Source of the DNA: Oscillospiraceae bacterium
Lineage (GTDB): Bacteria; Bacillota; Clostridia; Oscillospirales; Acutalibacteraceae
Direction: 5' to 3'
Length of the DNA stretch: 47,828 bases
NCBI GenBank assembly: GCA_015066395.1
Contig: SVOL01000014.1
Span: 1 to 47,828 of the forward strand
Shown here: positions 42,113 to 47,828 of the stretch, piece after piece
How positions within the stretch are numbered: position 1 is the stretch's first letter
Layout of the letters: every line of letters begins with the position of its first letter
Position numbers and translations under genes: made by a program
Notes under the pieces: model-generated
The model's input: the letters and a program-made list of their open reading frames with translations, nothing else
What the model was told of the DNA's origin: nothing
Database searches by the model: none

Positions 42113-44653
42113 TTAACCCTTAGCGTCGTACCAGGTAGTGCCGAAGTTGACATCGACGGTCAACGGCACTAAAAGGTCGGCCGCGTTTTCCATTTCTTCT
42201 TTCAAAATTTTGCTGGCAAGCAATGCTTTATCCTCAGGTGCCTCGACAATCAATTCATCATGTACCTGCATAATGAGTCTTGCCTCAGGCATTTCACGCT
42301 TCAGTCGGTCTTCTACCCTTATCATAGCGATCTTGATAATATCGGCGGCCGTGCCCTGAATAGGCATATTTCTCGCCACTCGCTCGCCGAACGCACGCAG
42401 CATTCCGTTGGAGTTTTTAAGCTCCGGCAACAATCTGCGGCGACCGAAGATGGTCGAAGCGAAGCCGTCTTCCTTAGCTTTTTCGACCACACGCTCCATG
42501 TACTCGTCGACCTTTTTATAGGTCAAAAGATAACTCTTGATATAATCTGCGGCTTCCTTGTTGGTAACGCCGATATCCTTAGCCAAAGAGAACGCACCGA
42601 TACCGTAAACAATACCGAAATTGACCGCTTTAGCACGCGAACGCATAAGCGGTGTGACCATATCCTGCGGCATATTGAACACCTGGCTTGCAGTCAGAGT
42701 GTGAATGTCAACGTCGTTCAAAAAGGCGTTTATCATATTTTCGTCATTGGCGATGTGAGCCAAAACCCGCAACTCTATCTGCGAATAGTCGGCATCGCAA
42801 AGCACGAATCCGTCCTTGGCTTTGAAGAATCTTCTGAGTTCTCTTCCTTCTTTGCGACGAACCGGAATATTCTGCAAATTAGGTTCCGATGAGCTGATTC
42901 TGCCCGTTCGAGTTTCGGTCTGATTAAGTGTCGAACGGATCCTGCCGTCATCACAAACAGTGCCGAGCAATCCGTCACAGTAGGTTGATTTAAGCTTTGT
43001 CAGCGTGCGATACTCCAACAGATTATCAACAACGGGATGCAACTCACGAAGCGACTCCAAAACATCGGCATTGGTCGAGTAGCCGCTCTTGGTCTTTTTG
43101 CGGCACGGCAACCCTAAGGTCTCAAAAAGTGCCACTCCCAACTGCTTCGGCGAGTTGAGATTAAACTCATATCCGACATCAGTCCAGATCTTGTTTTCGA
43201 GTGCCTTGATCCTGACCTGGAGTTCGGCTCCGTAGTGAGCGATACCCTCTCTGTCAACAAGAAAACCGACCTTCTCCATACGAGCCAGAACTAAAGACAA
43301 CGGCAGTTCGATATCGTGGAGCAATTTATCCTGACCCAAACTCTTTATCTCGGCTTCGAGGATATCATTGACCGCACTAAGATAGACCTTGTCCCCTAAA
43401 CCCTCTACGCTAATAACGTTAGCCTTATACTCAGCCGCGAGACGACCGAGTTCATAATCCGACGAAGACGGATTGATAAGATAAGCCGCAAGACTTGTAT
43501 CAAAGGTCACATTTTCCGGCTCTATCGACCAATCCATCAGCTCTTTATAAAGCGGCTTGCCGTCGTAGATCCTCTTTTTTATACTGCTATCGGTAAGTAG
43601 CGGCACCGACATACTGATAGAAGCCGTGCCGGCCTTGTTGCCTACCATAATATAAAGATCGCCCGACTCGGCGCAGTAGATGATATCGCAGATTCCCGAT
43701 TTGGCCGCGGCGGACAGTATCGCGGTCTCAGAAACGACCTCGACACTAAGTTCTTTTTCGGGTTCTTCGGTCTTCAAAGCACTGCCGTCCAATCCCAGAG
43801 CGTCAAGCATCTTGAAAAACTCAAGTTCTATAAGCATCTCGGTCAATTCTGAATCTTGACGCTGACCGGTCTTATAGTACGCAACATTGCTTTCTATCGG
43901 CACTTCACGGAAGATAGTGCCTAAATCTCTGCTCAAATATGCCAGTTCCTTGCCGTTTTGAAGTTTTGCTTTTAGCGATTCCTTGATGTCAAGCGTTTCA
44001 AGATTTTCGTAAATGCTGTCAATACTGCCAAAACGCCGAATAAGATCACCCGCAGTCTTTTCTCCGATACCGGGAACACCGGGAATGTTATCCGAGCTGT
44101 CACCCTGCAACGCCTTGATCTCTATCATCTGTCGGGGAGTTACACCGTACTTCTCAAAAATAACGTCGGGAGTATAGGCGGTTATTTCCGGATGTCCCAT
44201 TTTGGTAGCCGACAGCAAAACTGTTGTGTTGTCCGACACCAACTGAAACGAATCGCGGTCACCGGTAGCGATAACGCAGGTGTTGCCCGACTCCTCACAA
44301 AGCCGCGACAAAGTACCGAGAATATCGTCAGCCTCATAGCCTTCGAGTTCCAGACAGGTGTACCCGAAAAGCTTCAAAAGTCGCTTTAACAGCGGCATCT
44401 GACTTTTAAGTTCTTCGGGCATGCCCTTTCTGCCCGCCTTGTATTCAGCAAAGTTTTTGTGCCTGAAAGTGGGAGCGTGCACATCAAACGCAACAACAAC
44501 ACCGTCGGGCTCTGTCGTCGCCAACAGCCTGTTTAAAATGCCCATAAAACCGTATACTCCGTTAGTATACAGTCCGCTTTTGGTAGTCAGCAGTTTTATT
44601 CCGTAAAACGCGCGGTTTATGATACTGTTGCCGTCAACGCAGAGCAATTTCAT
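42113..44653 (-). CDS. polA: DNA polymerase I
   Basis: An 846-aa enzyme for repair and Okazaki fragment processing. The N-terminal 5'-3' exonuclease (about 1-290) has VDGNSIINRAFYG and LEGYEADDILGT. The central 3'-5' exonuclease region (about 300-460) lacks the DxE motif, so proofreading is probably absent, as in Bacillus PolA. The polymerase domain has DYSQIELRVLAH (motif A), a motif-B helix with RSRAKAVNFGIVYG and MQVHDELI (motif C). ATG 44653 follows AGGAGT; the upstream open frame has no ribosome site. Confidence 0.95.
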   Translation of the reverse strand: MKLLCVDGNSIINRAFYGIKLLTTKSGLYTNGVYGFMGILNRLLATTEPDGVVVAFDVHAPTFRHKNFAEYKAGRKGMPEELKSQMPLLKRLLKLFGYTCLELEGYEADDILGTLSRLCEESGNTCVIATGDRDSFQLVSDNTTVLLSATKMGHPEITAYTPDVIFEKYGVTPRQMIEIKALQGDSSDNIPGVPGIGEKTAGDLIRRFGSIDSIYENLETLDIKESLKAKLQNGKELAYLSRDLGTIFREVPIESNVAYYKTGQRQDSELTEMLIELEFFKMLDALGLDGSALKTEEPEKELSVEVVSETAILSAAAKSGICDIIYCAESGDLYIMVGNKAGTASISMSVPLLTDSSIKKRIYDGKPLYKELMDWSIEPENVTFDTSLAAYLINPSSSDYELGRLAAEYKANVISVEGLGDKVYLSAVNDILEAEIKSLGQDKLLHDIELPLSLVLARMEKVGFLVDREGIAHYGAELQVRIKALENKIWTDVGYEFNLNSPKQLGVALFETLGLPCRKKTKSGYSTNADVLESLRELHPVVDNLLEYRTLTKLKSTYCDGLLGTVCDDGRIRSTLNQTETRTGRISSSEPNLQNIPVRRKEGRELRRFFKAKDGFVLCDADYSQIELRVLAHIANDENMINAFLNDVDIHTLTASQVFNMPQDMVTPLMRSRAKAVNFGIVYGIGAFSLAKDIGVTNKEAADYIKSYLLTYKKVDEYMERVVEKAKEDGFASTIFGRRRLLPELKNSNGMLRAFGERVARNMPIQGTAADIIKIAMIRVEDRLKREMPEARLIMQVHDELIVEAPEDKALLASKILKEEMENAADLLVPLTVDVNFGTTWYDAKG

Positions 44654-44776
44654 AATTCCAACTCCTAAACACTTCATTCTATGTCCATACATATTTATTT
44701 TAACATCAATGCTCACAAATTACAAATAAAAGTTGCAAATTACGGTAATTTAATGTAAATTATTATTGGTGATTAA

Positions 44777-45751
44777 ATGAAGATCGGAAATTTAGAAATA
44801 AAAGGCTTTGCGGCGTTGGCTCCTATGGCCGGAGTTGCCGATAGAGCAATGCGTGAGATCTGCCGCGAAAACGGTGCAGCTTACGCCGTCGGCGAATTGG
44901 CCAGTGCCAAGGGCATTTCCTTGGGTGATAAAAAGTCGGCGACCTACTTAGCCGTCAGCGACTCAGAACGTCCTTATGGCTCTCAGCTGTTCGGTTGCGA
45001 GCCCGAAATTATGGCTGAAGCCGCCAAAATGGCCGCGGAGAATAACCCCAATTTTATCGATATAAATATGGGCTGTCCTGCTCCGAAAGTCGCGGTGTCC
45101 TCGGGTGGCGGAAGCGCGCTTTTAAAGGATCCGATACTCGCAGGCAAAATAATCGAAGCCGTAGCAAATGCCGTCGATGTTCCGGTGACAGTCAAGATCC
45201 GTGCTGGCTGGGATGAAAACAGCATCAACGCCGTTGAGATCGCCAAAATTGCCGAACAAAGCGGTGCCAAAGCTATAACGGTTCACGGAAGAACCAGAAA
45301 GCAGATGTACGCTCCGCCGGTAGATCATAACATTATTAGAGAGGTCAAGCAGGCTGTAAGTATCCCTGTCATCGGCAACGGTGATGTTGATTCGCCGATA
45401 GCCGCCGCCAAAATGTACGAGGAAACCGGTTGCGACCTTATTATGGTCGGACGGGCCGCCATGGGCAACCCCTGGATATTCACTCAAATAAACAATTATT
45501 TGAGTGACGGTTGGATAGTACCGCCGCCACCGCTTTCCAAAAGAATGCTGACTCTGTTGGACCAGGTCGACCGAATGGTCGAATACAAAGGCGAACGCAC
45601 TGCAATGATGGAGGCAAGAAAGCACGCCGCGTGGTATATGCGAGGTCTTAACGGTGCAGCCGAACTCCGCAGAATGTGCGGAACGATATCCAAAAAAGAC
45701 GATGTGATCGACATCGTCCAAAAAGCAATGGAGCTAAATCAAAACATATAG
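44777..45751 (+). CDS. dusB: tRNA-dihydrouridine synthase, DusB/Nifr3 type
   Basis: A 324-aa FMN enzyme that reduces uridines in the tRNA D-loop. LAPMAGVADRAMRE opens the TIM barrel. The catalytic cysteine is in NMGCPAPKV, and TVHGRTRKQMY and GNGDVDSP bind substrate and FMN. The segment after the cysteine reads SGGGSALL rather than the usual NGDGSALL. GGTGAT precedes ATG 44777. Single gene with terminator. Confidence 0.93.
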   Translation: MKIGNLEIKGFAALAPMAGVADRAMREICRENGAAYAVGELASAKGISLGDKKSATYLAVSDSERPYGSQLFGCEPEIMAEAAKMAAENNPNFIDINMGCPAPKVAVSSGGGSALLKDPILAGKIIEAVANAVDVPVTVKIRAGWDENSINAVEIAKIAEQSGAKAITVHGRTRKQMYAPPVDHNIIREVKQAVSIPVIGNGDVDSPIAAAKMYEETGCDLIMVGRAAMGNPWIFTQINNYLSDGWIVPPPPLSKRMLTLLDQVDRMVEYKGERTAMMEARKHAAWYMRGLNGAAELRRMCGTISKKDDVIDIVQKAMELNQNI

Positions 45752-45754
45752 TTT

Positions 45755-45785
45755 AAAGCCGCCTTGTTGCCAAGGCGGCTTTTTG
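45755..45785 (+). terminator. dusB terminator
   Basis: The 12-bp stem AAAGCCGCCTTG with CAAGGCGGCTTT is followed by TT. Confidence 0.85.
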
Positions 45786-45789
45786 CAAA

Positions 45790-45809
45790 ATTTCCTATAA
45801 ATAGGAAAT
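45790..45809 (-). terminator. Palindrome at the end of the SPFH-RHH operon
   Basis: ATTTCCTAT and ATAGGAAAT form a perfect 9-bp stem overlapping the RHH stop codon, with a short TTT after it on the minus strand. A weak terminator or a regulatory dyad. Confidence 0.5.
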
Positions 45810-46012
45810 CACTCTATTTCAATGTCCAGAGGTGCATCTATCTCTTCACCGACATACTTGCCGTTCTTCTTGCGTTGCTTTACACACTCGCTCAGCAGAT
45901 ATTCGATCTGTCCGTTGACCGAGCGAAAATCATCTTCTGCCCAACCGGCAATAGCATTGTAAAGCTTAGGTGAAAGCCTCAACGGCACCTGTTTCTTACC
46001 CTGCTCTGCCAT
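45809..46012 (-). CDS. Ribbon-helix-helix protein coupled to SPFH gene
   Basis: A 67-aa protein. The strand VPLRLSP, helix KLYNAIAGWAEDDF, turn RSVNG and helix IEYLLSECVKQ give an Arc-type ribbon-helix-helix fold. An acidic tail (EEIDAPLDIEIE) follows. Its ATG overlaps the SPFH stop by one base (TGATG), so translation is coupled. It probably binds the palindrome at the operon promoter. The short RSxNGQI turn is shared with the RHH protein at 24707. Confidence 0.8.
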   Translation of the reverse strand: MAEQGKKQVPLRLSPKLYNAIAGWAEDDFRSVNGQIEYLLSECVKQRKKNGKYVGEEIDAPLDIEIE

Positions 46013-47022
46013 CAGTACAAACTACCTGTATTGACGATGGGCTGAGCATCGTGGTTACCGCAAAGTACCACCAAAAGGTTGGAAACCATCGCGGCCTTGC
46101 GTTCCTCGTCCAAATGAACGGTTTCGTTTTGGTTAAGCCTTTCAAGTGCCATTTCAACCATTCCGACCGCACCGTCAACGATCATCTTTCGAGCATCGAT
46201 AATGGCCGATGCCTGCTGACGCTGAAGCATAACCGCGGCGATCTCGGGAGCATACGCCAAATAGGTGATTCGAGCTTCGATTATCTCAAGACCGGCTGAC
46301 TCGACCTTCGACTGGATCTCCTGACGGATACGCTCAGCGACGATCTCACTCGAACCTCTGAGGCTACCCTCGTCGGCCACTCCATCACCCGTAGTGTCAA
46401 CGTTGGGTGCAACGTCATACGGATAAAGTCTGACAATATTGCGAAGTGCACTGTCGCACTGCAAAGACAAGTATTCCTTGTAATTGTCAACATCAAAAAC
46501 CGCCTTAGCAGTGTCGACAACACGCCAGATGACCGCAATGCCGATCTCAACGGGGTTGCCGAGACAGTCATTGATCTTCTGACGGCTGTTGTTGAGGGTC
46601 ATAACCTTTAAGGACACCTTTTTATTAACAAGCTCAACCGACGTCTGAGCCGAAGCCGAAACCTCAAGCTTAGGACCCGATTTCACATCTCCGCTCTGGC
46701 TGAGCTTGGTCTTAGCCGCAGGATTTACAGCGACGCAGAAAGGATTGACATAGTAAAATCCGCTTTCCTTCAATGTTCCGACATACTTGCCGAACAAGGT
46801 CAACACCAGTGCTTCCTGCGGGCCGATGACCTTCAATCCCAAAAACGGGATCCAGCCAATAAATACCCAAATGATGCAAACAACGAAAAGTACAGGCGAC
46901 CTGCCCGCGTCCATCATCATTCCGCCGAACACCACGCCGACCAACGACGCAATGTACAGAGCGGCAGTAAGCAGCATAACAAGCATACCGTTTTTACGTT
47001 TGCTTAAAATAATTTCATTCAT
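46012..47022 (-). CDS. SPFH/band-7 domain membrane protein
   Basis: A 336-aa protein. Two N-terminal hydrophobic helices (about 14-36 and 42-62) are followed by an SPFH domain (about 68-270: ALVLTLFGKYVGTLKESGFYYVNPF, then IEARITYLAYAPEIAAVMLQRQQA). A helical C-terminal part follows. SPFH proteins form large rings in membrane microdomains and often protect or organise proteases and other membrane proteins. AAGGAG precedes ATG 47022. It forms an operon with the RHH gene under a palindromic operator. Confidence 0.87.
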   Translation of the reverse strand: MNEIILSKRKNGMLVMLLTAALYIASLVGVVFGGMMMDAGRSPVLFVVCIIWVFIGWIPFLGLKVIGPQEALVLTLFGKYVGTLKESGFYYVNPFCVAVNPAAKTKLSQSGDVKSGPKLEVSASAQTSVELVNKKVSLKVMTLNNSRQKINDCLGNPVEIGIAVIWRVVDTAKAVFDVDNYKEYLSLQCDSALRNIVRLYPYDVAPNVDTTGDGVADEGSLRGSSEIVAERIRQEIQSKVESAGLEIIEARITYLAYAPEIAAVMLQRQQASAIIDARKMIVDGAVGMVEMALERLNQNETVHLDEERKAAMVSNLLVVLCGNHDAQPIVNTGSLY

Positions 47023-47038
47023 AAGGTTTCTCCTTGCT

Positions 47039-47058
47039 TTATTTTGATATCAAAATAA
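47039..47058. promoter_or_regulatory. 20-bp palindromic operator of the SPFH-RHH operon
   Basis: TTATTTTGAT/ATCAAAATAA is a perfect 20-bp dyad that overlaps the -10 box. A protein bound here would block transcription. The co-encoded RHH protein is the obvious candidate. Confidence 0.65.
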
Positions 47059-47083
47059 TATCACAACAATTTCATTTTGTCAA
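47055..47083 (-). promoter_or_regulatory. Promoter of the SPFH-RHH operon
   Basis: Minus-strand TTGACA (47083-47078), 17 bases, TATTAT (47060-47055). Confidence 0.75.
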
Positions 47084-47161
47084 TATCTTCCGCAAAATTT
47101 TCCGCGGATTAACGCTGACAAGAGACGAACAATAGTAATAAAAATGAAAAGGAGAGTTAAA

Positions 47162-47455
47162 ATGGATCTTGGCAAACACCATCCAAAACACAACGCAAAA
47201 CACGAGTTTTCCGAAACACCGTTCGCCGATAGCTTTAATGAGCTGCCGGTCGACTGCAACGATATGGTCAACACCTTCGGCACCTATGAGATACAAAGAA
47301 CCAATGATACAGCCAACCACTTCCCCTGCATTGCTCAGGGAATGCCCGACCAGAAGCATATAATTGAAAACCTCAAAGGTGAAAACTCAATCACAAGAAA
47401 GAAACAGCAGAAATGTAATCCCGAACCGCAGACAAGAGACTTCGAAAACGACTGA
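47162..47455 (+). CDS. Small cytoplasmic protein of unknown function
   Basis: A 97-aa protein with AAGGAG upstream of ATG 47162. It has no signal peptide or helix long enough for a membrane. His-rich start (HHPKHNAKHE), then DCNDMVNTFGTYEIQ and FPCIAQGMPDQ, then a basic tail. The central block looks conserved in style, and I recall similar small proteins in Oscillospiraceae without a function. Two central cysteines and several histidines could bind metal (inference). Confidence 0.7.
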   Translation: MDLGKHHPKHNAKHEFSETPFADSFNELPVDCNDMVNTFGTYEIQRTNDTANHFPCIAQGMPDQKHIIENLKGENSITRKKQQKCNPEPQTRDFEND

Positions 47456-47471
47456 AATTGCGGTTTTAACA

Positions 47472-47500
47472 TTGACAAATGACGCGGTTTGTTGTAAAAT
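47472..47500 (+). promoter_or_regulatory. tRNA-Arg promoter
   Basis: TTGACA (47472-47477), 17 bases, TAAAAT (47495-47500). A 9-bp AACTCAAAC/GTTTGAGTT hairpin at 47514-47537 lies in the 5' leader. Confidence 0.7.
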
Positions 47501-47558
47501 ACTCAATACCGTAAACTCAAACCCCACCGTTTGAGTTACATAAATTGAAGATGCACCC

Positions 47559-47633
47559 GCCTCCTTAGTTAAATGGATATAATAAACCCCTCCTAAGGGT
47601 TAGTTGTGAGTTCGATTCTCGCAGGGGGTGCCA
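47559..47633 (+). tRNA. tRNA-Arg (CCT anticodon)
   Basis: It folds fully. Acceptor GCCTCCT pairs with AGGGGGT (two G-T pairs), discriminator G, CCA encoded. The D-arm is GTTA/TAAT with GG in the loop. The anticodon stem is AACCC/GGGTT with loop CTCCTAA, giving anticodon CCT. The T-arm is GTGAG-TTCGATT-CTCGC. It reads AGG codons. The D-stem is weak (three A-T pairs and one G-T). Confidence 0.9.
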
Positions 47634-47636
47634 AAA

Positions 47637-47672
47637 AACAGTACCCGTCTTTTGGATGGGTACTGTTTTTTA
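47637..47672 (+). terminator. tRNA-Arg terminator
   Basis: The 13-bp stem AACAGTACCCGTC/GATGGGTACTGTT (one G-T pair) is followed by TTTT. Confidence 0.85.
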
Positions 47673-47700
47673 ATGCTTCCAAGAGAATCGAACAGCGTAC

Positions 47701-47790
47701 CAAAATCATAACCACCCGTCAAACGGGTGGTTTGCACAAGGGCTAAAAGCCCATGAGACTGACCCGCGTCTAAAGGCGCGGGCTTTCTCT
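47701..47790 (-). ncRNA. Putative omega-RNA / right end of an IS200/IS605 element
   Basis: Directly after the tnpB-like stop (minus strand) come three hairpins in order: CCCGCG/CGCGGG (47763-47782), GGGCT/AGCCC (47740-47752) and AACCACCCG/CGGGTGGTT (47710-47732). A subterminal palindrome of this last type and a structured 3' tail are typical of IS200/IS605 right ends, where the TnpB guide RNA is encoded. The exact element boundary is not certain. Confidence 0.55.
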
Positions 47791-47828
47791 TTATTCAAGC
47801 CTTAGAGTCCTTGCCTCTTTGGCGACCC
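47791..47828 (-). CDS. 3' end of a TnpB/OrfB-like transposase gene
   Basis: The last 11 codons read VAKEARTLRLE then TAA on the minus strand and run off the right edge. This tail and the hairpins after it fit an IS200/IS605 or IS1341-group TnpB (RNA-guided nuclease). The identification rests mainly on the hairpin context, so it is tentative. Confidence 0.45.
   Translation of the reverse strand, partial: VAKEARTLRLE

Noticed and set aside
47676-47700. Minus-strand GTTCGATTCTCTTGGAAGCA, considered as a tRNA 3' end or attachment site.
   Set aside because: The T-stem does not pair and no anticodon arm exists. The match to the nearby tRNA T-arm is only about ten bases, so I only mention it in the TnpB finding.

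Overview
The window looks like chromosomal DNA of a Gram-positive, spore-forming anaerobe of class Clostridia, most likely Oscillospiraceae/Ruminococcaceae-like. Evidence: spoIIID behind a sigma-E-like promoter, an rnfCDGEAB ion pump, meso-diaminopimelate dehydrogenase, clear Shine-Dalgarno sites, Firmicutes-type promoters (TTGACA-17-TATAAT) and a Gram-positive LexA box. The genus cannot be fixed from sequence alone. Almost all of the window is ordinary core genome. Accessory material is limited to small repeats, one tandem duplication, and the end of a TnpB-type element at the right edge.

Layout. 1-5.3 kb (minus strand): a truncated secreted surface protein, then an mglBAC-type galactose ABC importer ending in a tiny membrane ORF. 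5.3-10.9 kb (minus): a likely operon murD, two M42 aminopeptidases, a GNAT protein and a PLP enzyme of the methionine gamma-lyase-like family. 10.9-11.9 kb: a repeat-rich gap, then a small membrane protein under a LexA-type SOS operator. 11.9-18.2 kb: mtaB (minus), then a plus-strand run of alpha/beta hydrolase, murF-like ligase, ddl and a cation efflux gene. 18.1-19.3 kb: a ~550-bp tandem duplication carrying two small lipoproteins and a decayed copy of the 3' end of the neighbouring DUF1846 gene. 19.1-24.5 kb: DUF1846, ddh, a glycine-riboswitch-controlled Na+/amino-acid symporter and a hydrolase. 24.6-27.8 kb: a small ribbon-helix-helix (RHH) protein with a long palindrome, pnp and rpsO. 27.8-33.0 kb: rnfCDGEAB (minus). 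33.1-37.2 kb: a membrane-anchored protein, the ACT/UPF0210 pair and citrate synthase. 37.2-39.8 kb: MITE-like repeats, a glycosyltransferase, spoIIID and a Mor-like regulator. 39.8-44.7 kb (minus): polA, a phosphatase, rimI, tsaD and a C_GCAxxG_C_C protein. 44.8-47.8 kb: dusB, an SPFH-RHH operon behind a palindromic operator, a small unknown protein, tRNA-Arg(CCT) and the 3' end of an IS200/IS605-like tnpB with hairpins resembling an omega-RNA.

Functional themes are envelope precursor synthesis (murD, murF, ddl, ddh), tRNA modification (mtaB, tsaD, dusB), anaerobic energy coupling (Rnf), RNA turnover (pnp-rpsO) and sugar or amino-acid uptake. No CRISPR array, prophage or large defence island was seen. 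The best candidates for undescribed biology are the SOS-box small membrane protein, the SPFH-RHH operon, the four-cysteine tail on RnfE and the small ORF coupled to mglC.
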